A stretch of 64,000 bases of DNA from contig JAMPUU010000017.1 in the NCBI GenBank assembly GCA_030144965.1, positions 310,001-374,000 of the forward strand. The letters are read 5' to 3'. The notes below the pieces were generated by a model, which had not been told where the DNA came from, made no database searches, and worked only from the letters and a program-made list of their open reading frames with translations. A program made the position numbers and the translations under genes. This document shows, piece by piece, positions 1 through 8,150 of this stretch. How positions within the stretch are numbered: the first letter of the stretch is position 1; each line of letters begins with the position of its first letter. This stretch comes from Nitrospira sp. BO4 (GTDB lineage Bacteria > Nitrospirota > Nitrospiria > Nitrospirales > Nitrospiraceae).

Positions 1-1327
1 TTTCGGTGAGGCAACGCGACGGCTCCGTATAGTTTTCGGGTTGCGGGAGGGAAGAGGTAGGCCTGTCGAGGTGAAAAAATCGGCGTGCGGCCTCCACGAA
101 TGCGGGCCCGTTCGAAGAATTCACTTCGGTCTTGAGCGTCACCATCGTGCGATGGATCAATTTGTTCACGATCGACGAGGCCAAACCTTCGACCAGTTCG
201 CGGTCTTGGGGCGAGAGATGACCCAACCGGCCCAGCGCCTTTTCAACTTCCACCCGCTTGATATCCTCGACCCGATTCCGGAGCGCGACGATCGTCGGCG
301 TGACCTCCAAGGATTTCATCCAGTCAAGCATGGTGGTCACTTCTTCGAGCACCATTCGCTCGGCCTTCTCGGCCTCCTTGACCCGTTCGGATCGGTTCTG
401 TTCCACTCGATGTTTGAGGTCGTCGATGTCGAAGAGAAACGCATTGTCGACATGGCGAACGGACGGATCGATGTTCCGAGGGACTGAAATATCGATCAGA
501 AACATGGGCCGGTTCATTCGTTCGTTGACCGCCCGTTGAACGTCCTCGGCGCCGACAATATAGTGCGCCGCGCCGGTTGAGACCAAGACGATGTCGGCCG
601 AAGCCATGTCGTCCTTGAACTGATCAAACGGAACCGGCGTTCCGCCGAATTTGGCGGCGAGATCGACGGCATGTTGCGCGGTCCTCGTCGTGATGCGTAC
701 ATGCCCCACTCCATTGGCGATCAAATGCCGAGCCGCCAATTTGGCCATTTCACCCGCGCCGACCAGCAACACCGTCTTCTCGTGAAGGTCCGAGAAAATT
801 TTCTTCGCCAACTCGACTGCCGCATAGCTGACTGAAACCGCCATTTCAGAAATCTTGGTCTCGGTCCGCACACGCTTGGCGACCGAGATGGCCTTCTTGA
901 CGACCTTATTCATGATCACGCCGGTCGTCTTGTGCGCCAGCGCGACTTCAAATGCATCCTTGAGTTGTCCCAAGATTTGTGACTCTCCGATAATCATCGA
1001 ATCGAGACTGGCGGCCACCCTGAACATATGGGCAATCGCCCGGTCTCCGGTGTGCCAGTACAGATGGGGCGTCAGTTGTTCGGATGAAAGAGAGAGATGC
1101 GTGTCGGCAAGAAACTCTTGGATGCGCCCATATCCGGCTTCGATGTCGTCGACAACCGAATAGACCTCCACTCGATTGCAGGTCGAGAGCAGGACGCCCT
1201 CTTTTATCCCGGGATACGAACAGAGTCTGGTGAGGGCTTCGCCGAGACGACTTTCTGGAACAGCCAGTCGCTCGCGAATCTCGACCGGGGCCGTCTTGTG
1301 GCTCAACCCAACGACGATCAGATGCAT
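1..1327 (-). CDS. hemA: Glutamyl-tRNA reductase (3' end beyond window)
   Basis: This enzyme reduces glutamyl-tRNA to glutamate-1-semialdehyde with NADPH, the first committed step of C5 tetrapyrrole (heme, siroheme, cobalamin) synthesis in the cytosol. From the ATG at 1327 the frame stays open for about 442 codons to the left edge, so only the last few residues are missing. The N-terminus reads MHLIVVGLSHKTAP, the catalytic Cys signature LSTCNR lies near residue 50, and a Rossmann stretch VLLVGAGEMAKLAARHL follows. Family proteins are about 420-460 residues. It starts 18 bp after the HemX/CcsA-like gene on the same strand, a common pairing in bacteria that suggests one operon. Confidence 0.95.
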   Translation of the reverse strand, partial: MHLIVVGLSHKTAPVEIRERLAVPESRLGEALTRLCSYPGIKEGVLLSTCNRVEVYSVVDDIEAGYGRIQEFLADTHLSLSSEQLTPHLYWHTGDRAIAHMFRVAASLDSMIIGESQILGQLKDAFEVALAHKTTGVIMNKVVKKAISVAKRVRTETKISEMAVSVSYAAVELAKKIFSDLHEKTVLLVGAGEMAKLAARHLIANGVGHVRITTRTAQHAVDLAAKFGGTPVPFDQFKDDMASADIVLVSTGAAHYIVGAEDVQRAVNERMNRPMFLIDISVPRNIDPSVRHVDNAFLFDIDDLKHRVEQNRSERVKEAEKAERMVLEEVTTMLDWMKSLEVTPTIVALRNRVEDIKRVEVEKALGRLGHLSPQDRELVEGLASSIVNKLIHRTMVTLKTEVNSSNGPAFVEAARRFFHLDRPTSSLPQPENYTEPSRCLTE

Positions 1328-1345
1328 AGGACCATCAACCGCATG

Positions 1346-2149
1346 TTACGACAAGGCACCATGCCCCTTCAGCACCACACCCACCAATGTGAGAATTACG
1401 CAGGCAAATCCGATGACCGTGAGATAGGCCGCGCGTTTGGCTCTCCACCCTATCGTCAACCGCCCCAGCAACACGACAAAATAAAAGAGCCATGTGACGA
1501 GCGCCCAGGTTTGTTCAGGATTCCAACTGACGTAGGACCCACGCGCAAAGTCGGCTGAGATCGCTCCCGTCACGATGCCCAATGTGAGTAGCGGAAAGCC
1601 CAATACAATGGACTGTTGATTGAGATGATCGAGAAAATCGAGCGCAGGGAGCTTGCTGTAGAGGACATTGAACCGTTTCGACTTGAGGAGCCGATCCTGA
1701 ATCAGGTACATCACACCCGCAACAAATGCGACGGTAAAGCCCACCGTGCCCAACATGCTGAGCGTGACATGGAACCATAAGGTTTTGAGTACAGGCTGAA
1801 GCGTGGGCACCGATTCAGGAAGAGCCGCGGCGGAAATCAAGGAGACGAGGGCAAAGGGCACCATGAAGGACCCAAGTACATGAATTTGATGTCGAAACTC
1901 GACGACCAACAATACAAGAATGATCATCCAAGAGAAGAAAGAAAGGGCGTCCGAGAAGCTAGGGGGCGACGATGATGAGACGCCCACCATTCGAATGATG
2001 AGGGCGATCGTATGGAAACCGAAACCGGCGGCCGTCACACTCAACGACACTTTTGACAACGCTTCTGAGCGCCGCAACGAATAAGAAAGAAACGACACCG
2101 TGCCCACGATGTACAGGACGATGGTGATCATGAAGCAAACGGCTGCCAT
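1346..2149 (-). CDS. CcsA/HemX-like cytochrome c assembly membrane protein
   Basis: A 267-residue polytopic membrane protein of the cytochrome c assembly (CcsA/CcmC/HemX) family. It shows about eight hydrophobic helices. The conserved region near residues 203-220 contains SYVSWNPEQTWALVTWLFY, similar to the Trp-rich segment of the family. It lies directly upstream of hemA, the usual position of HemX-type proteins, which are linked to glutamyl-tRNA reductase level or heme handling. From sequence alone I cannot separate true CcsA heme export to cytochromes from a HemX regulatory role. The position favours the latter. Its start faces the RsmI-like gene across about 100 bp that must hold both promoters. 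Confidence 0.82.
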   Translation of the reverse strand: MAAVCFMITIVLYIVGTVSFLSYSLRRSEALSKVSLSVTAAGFGFHTIALIIRMVGVSSSSPPSFSDALSFFSWMIILVLLVVEFRHQIHVLGSFMVPFALVSLISAAALPESVPTLQPVLKTLWFHVTLSMLGTVGFTVAFVAGVMYLIQDRLLKSKRFNVLYSKLPALDFLDHLNQQSIVLGFPLLTLGIVTGAISADFARGSYVSWNPEQTWALVTWLFYFVVLLGRLTIGWRAKRAAYLTVIGFACVILTLVGVVLKGHGALS

Positions 2150-2250
2150 CGGGGATTTCCCTATGGGACGCGGAATGTGACTGCCAACGAGATAAGTTTG
2201 AAATTATATCGATGCAGACCAAACGGAGTCAACAAAACGTAGGAGCTGCA

Positions 2251-2964
2251 ATGACTTCGGATGCTCAGCCGCAACGGCGTGGCACGCTCTATGTCGTGGC
2301 CGTCCCCATCGGACATCCCGATGATGTGACCGTGCGTGCCATTCAGATTCTTGGAGAGGTAGACGTGATCGCGTCTGAAGACCCGAAAACAACACAACGA
2401 TTCCTCACGCATCACGATATTCAGGCCACTGTGACCAGCTACGGACCCAGCAATCTCAAAGAGAAAGTGGGGGTTCTTCTGCAACGATTACAAGGAGGTA
2501 TGGATATTGCCATTGTCTCGGATTGTGGATCTCCCATCATTGCTGACCCTGGACATCTCCTTGTGGCGGCGGCGCATGCACATCGAATCCCTGTGGTCCC
2601 CGTTCCCGGTCCTTCCGTCATTGTTGCGGCACTCACGATCGCAGGCTTCCCCTGCGACTCATTTCATTTCCTCGGGCATTTTCCTAGGACAGCCTCACAT
2701 ATTCGTCAATGCCTCATCGATTCCTTGAAGAGAAAGGTTCCCATGGTCGCGTTCGGTACCGTGACGTCGGTCGCACGTGCACTGGAGACACTGAACACCA
2801 TCGCTCCTCGACGCCTGGTGGTTGTCGCATGCGACTTGACGAGACCGAGCGAGCTCATCATTCGCGGCACGGCGCTTCAGGTTCATCGGGAGCTGCGCCG
2901 GATCAGCGGGAGAGAGATCACGCTCGTGCTTGCCGGAAGCGGTGGGAGAAAACCGAATGACTGA
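2251..2964 (+). CDS. RsmI-like SAM-dependent methyltransferase, divergent
   Basis: A 237-residue tetrapyrrole-methylase-fold protein closest to RsmI, which 2'-O-methylates C1402 of 16S rRNA. The frame is open from 2212, but the ATG at 2251 follows an AGGAG at 2241, so I start there. The order of motifs matches RsmI (LYVVAVPIG, then SED, then SDCGSP..ADPG, then VPVPGPS), but key positions differ. Usual RsmI has GNLDD, AEDTR and SDAGTPGISDPG; here there are GHPDD, SEDPK and SDCGSPIIADPG. The YESPHR motif is replaced by FGTVTSVAR. It is shorter than the roughly 280 residues of RsmI. It could be an RsmI paralogue with another substrate. Its neighbours (hemA, HemX) are tetrapyrrole genes, but it is on the opposite strand. 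Confidence 0.72.
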   Translation: MTSDAQPQRRGTLYVVAVPIGHPDDVTVRAIQILGEVDVIASEDPKTTQRFLTHHDIQATVTSYGPSNLKEKVGVLLQRLQGGMDIAIVSDCGSPIIADPGHLLVAAAHAHRIPVVPVPGPSVIVAALTIAGFPCDSFHFLGHFPRTASHIRQCLIDSLKRKVPMVAFGTVTSVARALETLNTIAPRRLVVVACDLTRPSELIIRGTALQVHRELRRISGREITLVLAGSGGRKPND

Positions 2965-2978
2965 CGCCTGTCGTGAAT

Positions 2979-3239
2979 TCAGTCGTTATCTTCTCGACGG
3001 ATCAACACTCGATACGCCTGGTCGACTCGTTCTTTCGATAAGACGGTATGGCCTTCATTCTCGACGCTACGAGGCACGTTGCGGATAGGGTCTCCATCGT
3101 CGAGAAGAACCGACAGCACCTGCCCTTCCTTCATGGTCTCAAGTTTGAGCTTCGTCTTCACAAAATTATAGGGACAAATCACCCCGCGAAGATCCAGGTC
3201 AACGTCGGAGCTCTCGGACGGAGGCTGATGCTCGGTCAT
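2979..3239 (-). CDS. TusA-family sulfur carrier
   Basis: An 86-residue TusA/SirA-fold protein, presumed to carry persulfide sulfur on its single conserved Cys in cytosolic sulfur relay. The motif DLRGVICPYNFVKTKL holds that Cys near residue 23. The usual CPxP is CPYN here, a variant also known in other TusA-like proteins with the NFVKTKL helix. The second half, LDDGDPIRNVPRSVENEG, matches the family's strand-helix pattern. It is convergent with the RsmI-like gene, and the terminator at 3321-3349 isolates it from the exported-protein gene upstream. The specific sulfur acceptor cannot be told. Confidence 0.85.
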   Translation of the reverse strand: MTEHQPPSESSDVDLDLRGVICPYNFVKTKLKLETMKEGQVLSVLLDDGDPIRNVPRSVENEGHTVLSKERVDQAYRVLIRREDND

Positions 3240-3320
3240 ATGTATTTCAACTCCGTGTTATCAGGTTCACGTACATTCGCATGGCCATCAGGAGTGAAAT
3301 TCTAGCACACGGCGAAGTTC

Positions 3321-3349
3321 AAAAAAAAAGGGGCAGCCTTGGCTGCCCC
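3321..3349 (-). terminator. Rho-independent terminator
   Basis: The arms GGGGCAGCC (3330-3338) and GGCTGCCCC (3341-3349) form a strong GC hairpin. Reading on the minus strand it is followed by a run of nine T (3329-3321). It ends transcription of the exported-protein gene at 3375-4139. Confidence 0.9.
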
Positions 3350-3374
3350 TTTCGCAAAATCGAATCTTAAAACC

Positions 3375-4139
3375 TCAGTTGAATCCCTTCACCAAATTCG
3401 GCTTGGCCGCATCCGTCCCGTAATCGGACTTGTTCGGGACCTTGGTTTCCGGCGCCACGGTCTGATATCCCCATCCCGGTTGGGGTTCGCAATTCCAACA
3501 AGGAGCCGAACCGGTGAACTCGCCGATCGTGGTGTCTATGGTTCCGGTGATCTTGCCGGGCAACACGGATCCCGCCACTCCACCGGTCGTACTGCCGCTG
3601 CTGGTCTCGATCCCCCGTTCAGTCGAAGGATTCGGGCGCTGACCCAATCCGCCGAATCCTGCGAGCTTTTCATTACCACGCAGCAAGTAGACCTCGCGGA
3701 CGATCTTTCGGCCGATGCCATACTGCTGATTGGGCGTGACCGCTTCTACTACCTGGAGAGAGATATCATCGCCGCTGTTCAAGACCTTGAGCTGGTCCAT
3801 GCTGGTTCTCTCATCGAAGTACACCGTCATGGAGCTCATGGTTCCTGACCCGGCACGGCCTTCGTCATGAGAGCTTCCGCCGGTTTCCAGGAGCAGTTTC
3901 CCTGAAGGAAAATCAACGGCCAGGACGCGTCCGTAGATCGTCTCTGGGAGAGACAGGCGATCGAGGAATGCATTGCGATCATAGGCCTGGACACGATTGG
4001 CGTTTCCGGACACATCGCCAACCCCGGTACCCACACCCATTGCAGACCCACCGGATTGCTGTAGTCGCTCTTGAGCCACTGCAACATTCATAGAGCCGAC
4101 ACAAAGTATCGCGGCCCCTAGTGCCAACACTTTACGCAT
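3375..4139 (-). CDS. Exported protein of unknown function
   Basis: A 254-residue protein with a clear Sec signal peptide (MRKVLALGAAILCVGS.. with likely cleavage after AVAQ near residue 22). I recognise no family. The middle (about 60-160) alternates strands and helices, with phrases such as YGRVLAVDFPSGKLLLET and MTVYFDERTSM, like a small beta-rich domain that may bind or sense something in the periplasm. The C-terminal third is Gly/Ser/Thr-rich and low in complexity, with a CWNC pair near residue 215 that could form a disulfide or bind metal. The start is supported by AAGGAGG just upstream. It has its own promoter at 4278-4306 and its own terminator, so it is a single-gene unit. Confidence 0.75.
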   Translation of the reverse strand: MRKVLALGAAILCVGSMNVAVAQERLQQSGGSAMGVGTGVGDVSGNANRVQAYDRNAFLDRLSLPETIYGRVLAVDFPSGKLLLETGGSSHDEGRAGSGTMSSMTVYFDERTSMDQLKVLNSGDDISLQVVEAVTPNQQYGIGRKIVREVYLLRGNEKLAGFGGLGQRPNPSTERGIETSSGSTTGGVAGSVLPGKITGTIDTTIGEFTGSAPCWNCEPQPGWGYQTVAPETKVPNKSDYGTDAAKPNLVKGFN

Positions 4140-4277
4140 GTGCTGCCTCCTTAATGATTTGGACAGGTGACGCTGTTGGAAGATTTCGAACGATCATGTT
4201 TTAGAATTTGGACATATCTTGGCTGATCGCGGTCTAGCACTTCTGGTTCAGTTATACACCATTGAGAAATATAGGAG

Positions 4278-4306
4278 AAATTAGGCTAATAGCGCGGCGC
4301 TGTCAA
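4278..4306 (-). promoter_or_regulatory. Sigma-70 type promoter for the exported-protein gene
   Basis: On the minus strand TTGACA (4306-4301), a 17-bp spacer and TAATTT (4283-4278) fit a housekeeping promoter. It points at the gene starting at 4139 and implies a leader of about 130 nt. Confidence 0.55.
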
Positions 4307-4407
4307 GGGGTGTTTGCATCGTAAAGTTTGAAGCTCGACCACTGCCTCGCCGATCAAGACCCGATGGCATCGTTCAAGCCATGGGCCACGTCGGCTTGAC
4401 GTGGAAT

Positions 4408-4494
4408 TGGTGCCCAGAGGGAGGGTCGAACTCCCACTCTCTTGCGAGAACCGGATTTTGAGTCCGGCGCGTCTGCCAGTTCCGCCATCCGGGC
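4408..4494 (-). tRNA. tRNA-Leu (anticodon CAA)
   Basis: A long-variable-arm class II tRNA of 87 nt including an encoded CCA. The acceptor arms GCCCGGA and TCTGGGC pair with one G-T wobble. The anticodon stem CCGGA/TCCGG closes the loop CTCAAAA, giving anticodon CAA. The T arm GGGAG-TTCGACC-CTCCC is intact. It stands alone between protein genes. Confidence 0.95.
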
Positions 4495-4654
4495 AAAGCC
4501 ATCCACGGGTCGGCTTGTGGAGCGCATTTCTAGCATGTCGTCAGGACAGGGTCAATTGCGTGACCCTGTCTTTCTTTGGTTCGAACATTTCTGTTAGAAT
4601 AAAAATTCGCTTAGTGATGGTTGAATCGTAATTTGACAAAGGAGTACGGTAGTT

Positions 4655-4936
4655 ATGGCAGAGTTATCGTGTGTGACTTGCGGGCAAACCGGCGAGGCGA
4701 TTACGGCTCCCCTATTTCTCGGCAAGCTTGAGTCAGAGGTGAAGAGCAAGGTCTGCGTGAACTGCTGGAAAAAGTGGGAAGGCATGCGCGTGATGGTCAT
4801 CAATGAATATCAAGTCAACCTCGGTGATGAGAGTGGTCGTGAGCTCGTTCGCAAGCAGATGAAAGCCTTCTTGAAGCTGGGGGAGCAGGTAGACTCATCA
4901 AAGGTCGCAGAGAATTATCGCCCGCCAAGTAACTGA
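4655..4936 (+). CDS. YggX-like Fe(2+)-trafficking protein with CxxC pairs
   Basis: A 93-residue protein whose second half (KKWEGMRVMVINEYQVNL..ESRELV-type helix..MKAFL) matches the Fe(2+)-trafficking/YggX family, small proteins that protect Fe-S clusters or move iron in the cytosol. Unlike E. coli YggX it carries two CxxC pairs, C6/C9 (CVTC) and C34/C37 (CVNC), which could make a zinc- or iron-binding ribbon before the YggX core. An AAGGAG lies upstream of the ATG. Family assignment is by recognised pattern only; the metal it binds is unknown. Confidence 0.72.
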   Translation: MAELSCVTCGQTGEAITAPLFLGKLESEVKSKVCVNCWKKWEGMRVMVINEYQVNLGDESGRELVRKQMKAFLKLGEQVDSSKVAENYRPPSN

Positions 4937-5007
4937 GTAGACGATCCTCTCAAGAAGCGAGCTGGGAGACTAACCTGGAAGTTTCCTCTGCATTGTCGCT
5001 GAGTTCG

Positions 5008-5037
5008 TTGACATCCTGAATTCGAAAGTGTTACGGT
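5008..5037 (+). promoter_or_regulatory. Possible promoter of the bifunctional-nuclease pair
   Basis: TTGACA at 5008-5013 is followed after 18 bp by TACGGT at 5032-5037. The -10 is poor, so this is tentative. It lies 48 bp before the first gene of the pair. Confidence 0.35.
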
Positions 5038-5084
5038 GGGCTGCTATCCGTTAAGTAGAAATGTGTGGTGAAGCAGGTGGGCAG

Positions 5085-5540
5085 ATGATTACGCAGATGC
5101 AGGTCAAGGGGCTCATGTTTGACCCCTACAATAATGCGTATATCGTCATTCTTCGGGACGATGAGCAAGCGGAAATGCTTCCTATCTGGGTTGGAAAATC
5201 GGAGGCCAGTTCGATCAGCCTGGCGCTTGAAAATGTCGCTCCGCCTCGCCCGATGACCCATGACTTCATGAAGTCGTATCTGGACGCATTTAACGCCAAG
5301 ATCATCAGTGTGGTCATTACGGATCTGAGCGAGAACACGTACTTTGCCAAAGTGCATTTGACCTATGCGGATTCCGAATATACCGTCGATTCCCGTCCAA
5401 GTGACGCCATCGCCCTTGCGCTCAGGACCCAAGCTCCCATTTTTGCGAGCGAGTCCGTGATTCGAAAACAGAGTTCGGAAGAACTCGATCAGTGGTTGGA
5501 GAATCTAAAACCTGAGGACTTTGGAAAGCTGGATTCTTGA
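5085..5540 (+). CDS. Bifunctional nuclease family (DUF151) protein, copy 1
   Basis: A 151-residue DUF151/BFN-domain protein. The frame is open from 5061, but the ATG at 5085 follows AGGTGG and fits the family start (MITQMQVKGLMFDP). The family hallmarks are visible: PIWVGKSEASSI in the first half, APPRPMTHDFMKS in the middle, and VDSRPSDAIALALRTQAPIF near the end. Plant and archaeal members have RNase and DNase activity. Bacterial members are mostly uncharacterised. A second DUF151 gene follows 16 bp later, so the two are probably cotranscribed and perhaps form a heteromer. Confidence 0.85.
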   Translation: MITQMQVKGLMFDPYNNAYIVILRDDEQAEMLPIWVGKSEASSISLALENVAPPRPMTHDFMKSYLDAFNAKIISVVITDLSENTYFAKVHLTYADSEYTVDSRPSDAIALALRTQAPIFASESVIRKQSSEELDQWLENLKPEDFGKLDS

Positions 5541-5556
5541 CGGATTGTCTGGTTTT

Positions 5557-6045
5557 ATGGAAGAACAATCGCCTCAATCGCCGGAACCGTTAATTCAGCT
5601 CACCGTCAATCGCGTCGTTGAAGACTCGAATACGGACACGAGGATCGTCGTGTTGGCCCGAACGGACGGTGGATCGGAACAGTTCATGGTGTGGGTCGGA
5701 GCATCCGAGGGTGAAGCGATCAGACGCGCCTTGGATACGTCGATGACCCCACGACCCATGAGCCACGATTTAATCAAGAGTTTCGGAGAACATCTGGGCA
5801 TCAAGACGGAGCGAGTGGTTCTGACGGATGTGAAGAGTAGCACCTACTATGCGACCGTCTTCCTCGAAAACAAAGGAGTGGCACGAACGATCGACTCTCG
5901 GCCGAGTGATGCCATCGCCTTGGCTCTTCGATGCCAAGCACCTATTTATGTCACTCAGGATGTGTGGAAACGGCGAAGCGGCCAAAATCTCGATGCCTGG
6001 TTGTCGAGGCTGGAAACGAAGAATATCGGTGCTGGGGAAGTCTAA
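5557..6045 (+). CDS. Bifunctional nuclease family (DUF151) protein, copy 2
   Basis: A 162-residue paralogue of the preceding gene. It keeps the same signatures (VWVGASEGEAI, TPRPMSHDLIKSF, IDSRPSDAIALALRCQAPIY) but has diverged elsewhere and has an acidic N-terminal extension. The ATG at 5557 is chosen because its neighbour's stop is at 5540. A TTG further up would overlap. No clear ribosome site is seen, which suggests translation coupled to copy 1. A tandem DUF151 pair directly before the rplM-rpsI operon may link it to RNA metabolism, but that is inference. Confidence 0.82.
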   Translation: MEEQSPQSPEPLIQLTVNRVVEDSNTDTRIVVLARTDGGSEQFMVWVGASEGEAIRRALDTSMTPRPMSHDLIKSFGEHLGIKTERVVLTDVKSSTYYATVFLENKGVARTIDSRPSDAIALALRCQAPIYVTQDVWKRRSGQNLDAWLSRLETKNIGAGEV

Positions 6046-6089
6046 CTCCTTCTTAATGTTGCAACGTTAACGCAGTGGAGAAGAAAACG

Positions 6090-6518
6090 ATGATGACGTA
6101 CTTGGAAAAACCGACAGAGGTGAAAGAAACGTGGCATCTTGTGGATGCCGACGGGAAAACCCTGGGCCGGCTGGCCGCAAGGGTGGCGAGTGTCTTACGG
6201 GGGAAGCATCGGCCGACATTCACCCCGAATGTCGATCTGGGTGATCATGTGGTCATCGTGAATGCGGAGAAGATCCAGTTGACCGGCGGAAAGATGGAAA
6301 CCAAACTCTACCGGCGTCACACGGGATATCCGGGGGGTCTTAAGACGGCTTCCGCCGAGCACCTGTTTCGTAAAGACCCTACACAACTCCTGACCAAAGC
6401 GATCAAGGGTATGCTTCCCAAAACGCCGCTTGGCAATGGTATGGCGCGAAAACTCCGTGTCTATGTCGGACCTGACCATCCGCATCAGGCGCAGCGTCCT
6501 GAGCCTATTGCTCTCTAG
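6090..6518 (+). CDS. rplM: 50S ribosomal protein L13
   Basis: Binds 23S rRNA early in large-subunit assembly. The protein shows WHLVDADGKTLGRLAARVAS at the start, then the central YRRHTGYPGGLK and MLPKTPLGNGMARKLRVY, all diagnostic. The frame is open from a GTG at 6075, but the ATG at 6090 is preferred: it has GGAG at 6077-6080 and gives the usual short N-terminus. Length is about 142 residues, normal for the family. rpsI follows after 33 bp, the standard bacterial pairing. Confidence 0.96.
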   Translation: MMTYLEKPTEVKETWHLVDADGKTLGRLAARVASVLRGKHRPTFTPNVDLGDHVVIVNAEKIQLTGGKMETKLYRRHTGYPGGLKTASAEHLFRKDPTQLLTKAIKGMLPKTPLGNGMARKLRVYVGPDHPHQAQRPEPIAL

Positions 6519-6551
6519 AGATTCATTTCATAACAGAAGGAGACGAGTCGT

Positions 6552-6944
6552 ATGGCAGTGGTGACACAGTACGCAACAGGACGGAGAAAATGCGCAATCG
6601 CCAGAGCCTGGGTAACGGGAACCGCGGGCGACATCACCGTGAACGAGAAGCCGTTGGAAAAGGCGTTTCCTCGTCTTACCCTTCGGCAAATCATCCAGCT
6701 GCCGCTTGAAATGGCCGGTCTCATGGGCAAATACTCGATCAGCGCCACAGTCTATGGAGGCGGACCGACCGGACAAGCCGGTGCGCTCCGTCATGCCATC
6801 GCGCGAGCACTCGTTGCGATGACCCCCTCGACACGCAGCCCATTGAAAAAGGAAGGGCTGCTCACTCGTGACTCACGGGTGAAGGAACGCAAGAAGTACG
6901 GGCAGAAAGGCGCCCGAAAGCGATTCCAGTACTCCAAGCGCTAG
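6552..6944 (+). CDS. rpsI: 30S ribosomal protein S9
   Basis: A 130-residue S9 protein whose basic tail reaches the decoding centre and contacts P-site tRNA. It shows ATGRRKCAIARAW at the start, GGGPTGQAGALRHAIARAL in the middle and the characteristic KKYGQKGARKRFQYSKR end. AAGGAG precedes the ATG. It is the second gene of the rplM operon and is followed by a strong terminator. Confidence 0.97.
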   Translation: MAVVTQYATGRRKCAIARAWVTGTAGDITVNEKPLEKAFPRLTLRQIIQLPLEMAGLMGKYSISATVYGGGPTGQAGALRHAIARALVAMTPSTRSPLKKEGLLTRDSRVKERKKYGQKGARKRFQYSKR

Positions 6945-6967
6945 GCACAGGAGCCAACGTTCCAAAA

Positions 6968-6996
6968 GGGGAAGGCTCCATGCCTTCCCCTTTTTT
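6968..6996 (+). terminator. Rho-independent terminator of rplM-rpsI
   Basis: GGGGAAGGC (6968-6976) pairs with GCCTTCCCC (6982-6990) around a 5-nt loop and is followed by six T. A matching run of A before the stem could also let it work leftwards. Confidence 0.92.
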
Positions 6997-7044
6997 GTGT
7001 CTTCGTCAGATGGGTGGGCGTCGGTTCTCGCTGGATTCTAACTG

Positions 7045-8097
7045 ATGACCAAGAAATTCCGAATCGCCATTGCGGGTGCCAGTGGATATGCCGGCGCAGA
7101 GCTTGTTCGGCTCGCTGCAGGCCATCCCTATTTTACGATCACCGCAGTAACCTCTGAAAAGTCGGCGGGACAGTTGATCTCCTCGGTATTCCCCAGCCTG
7201 AAGGGAATCGTGGAGCATCGATTCGAAGCCATGGAGCCGGCAGCGTTGGCGGAGCGAGCGGACGCCATTTTTCTGGCGCTTCCGCATACCAAATCTCAGG
7301 ACGCCGTGGCGATCTGTCTCAAGGCCGACAAACTGGTCGTTGACCTCAGCGCGGACTATCGGCTGAAGGACGTCGGCACCTATGAAAAATGGTATCAGGC
7401 TTCGCATGCGCATCCGCAGCTGTTGCAAGAAGCAGTGTATGGCTTGCCGGAACTCCATCGCGCCGCAATCGCCAAGGCGAAGTTGGTCGCCTCACCGGGA
7501 TGTTATCCCACGGCGGCGGTCCTACAATTGGCCCCTCTCTTTGCTAAAGGACTCGTACAGCCCGGGACGGTTGTGATCGATGCAAAGTCCGGCGTGTCGG
7601 GCGCCGGTCGGAGTCCAGCTCTTGCCTATCATTTCCCCGAAGCGCATGAATCCTTGGAACCCTATAAAATTGGGCAACATCGTCATATTCCTGAAATCGA
7701 ACAAGAACTTTCCGGATTCATGGATACAGCCGAACCCGTAACCGTGACATTCACGCCTCATCTTGTGCCGATGAATCGAGGCATCCTGAGTACGGCCTAT
7801 TGCAAGTTGACGGAGCCGGTCGACCTTTCAGATCTTCGGAATCTGTACCGAGAGTTTTATAAGGGCGAACGGTTCGTCCGGTTCTACGAAGAGGGTGTTC
7901 CCAATCCTCGCTATATCAAGGGGACGAACTACTGCGACCTCGGTGTCTACACGGACGTGCGGACCGGACGGGTCGTAACCGTCGCTGCCGTCGACAATCT
8001 GGTTAAAGGAGCCGCCGGTCAAGCTATTCAAGCCATGAATCTGATGCTGGGTATTCCTGAAGATACCGGCCTTACGGCGCCGGGCAGTTATCCCTAG
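7045..8097 (+). CDS. argC: N-acetyl-gamma-glutamyl-phosphate reductase
   Basis: Catalyses the NADPH-dependent reduction of N-acetylglutamyl phosphate to the semialdehyde, third step of arginine synthesis. The 350-residue protein opens with a Rossmann motif (IAGASGYAGAELVRL) and contains the active-site Cys in KLVASPGCYPTA near residue 153. The C-terminal part has HRHIPEIEQEL and the conserved PHLVPMNRGIL, as in long-form ArgC. argJ follows 53 bp later in the same direction, consistent with an arg operon. Confidence 0.96.
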   Translation: MTKKFRIAIAGASGYAGAELVRLAAGHPYFTITAVTSEKSAGQLISSVFPSLKGIVEHRFEAMEPAALAERADAIFLALPHTKSQDAVAICLKADKLVVDLSADYRLKDVGTYEKWYQASHAHPQLLQEAVYGLPELHRAAIAKAKLVASPGCYPTAAVLQLAPLFAKGLVQPGTVVIDAKSGVSGAGRSPALAYHFPEAHESLEPYKIGQHRHIPEIEQELSGFMDTAEPVTVTFTPHLVPMNRGILSTAYCKLTEPVDLSDLRNLYREFYKGERFVRFYEEGVPNPRYIKGTNYCDLGVYTDVRTGRVVTVAAVDNLVKGAAGQAIQAMNLMLGIPEDTGLTAPGSYP

Positions 8098-8150
8098 TCA
8101 CAAGGCCCCGACGATCGCCGCCCTTAGCCCGCAACTCTAACCAAGAAATT

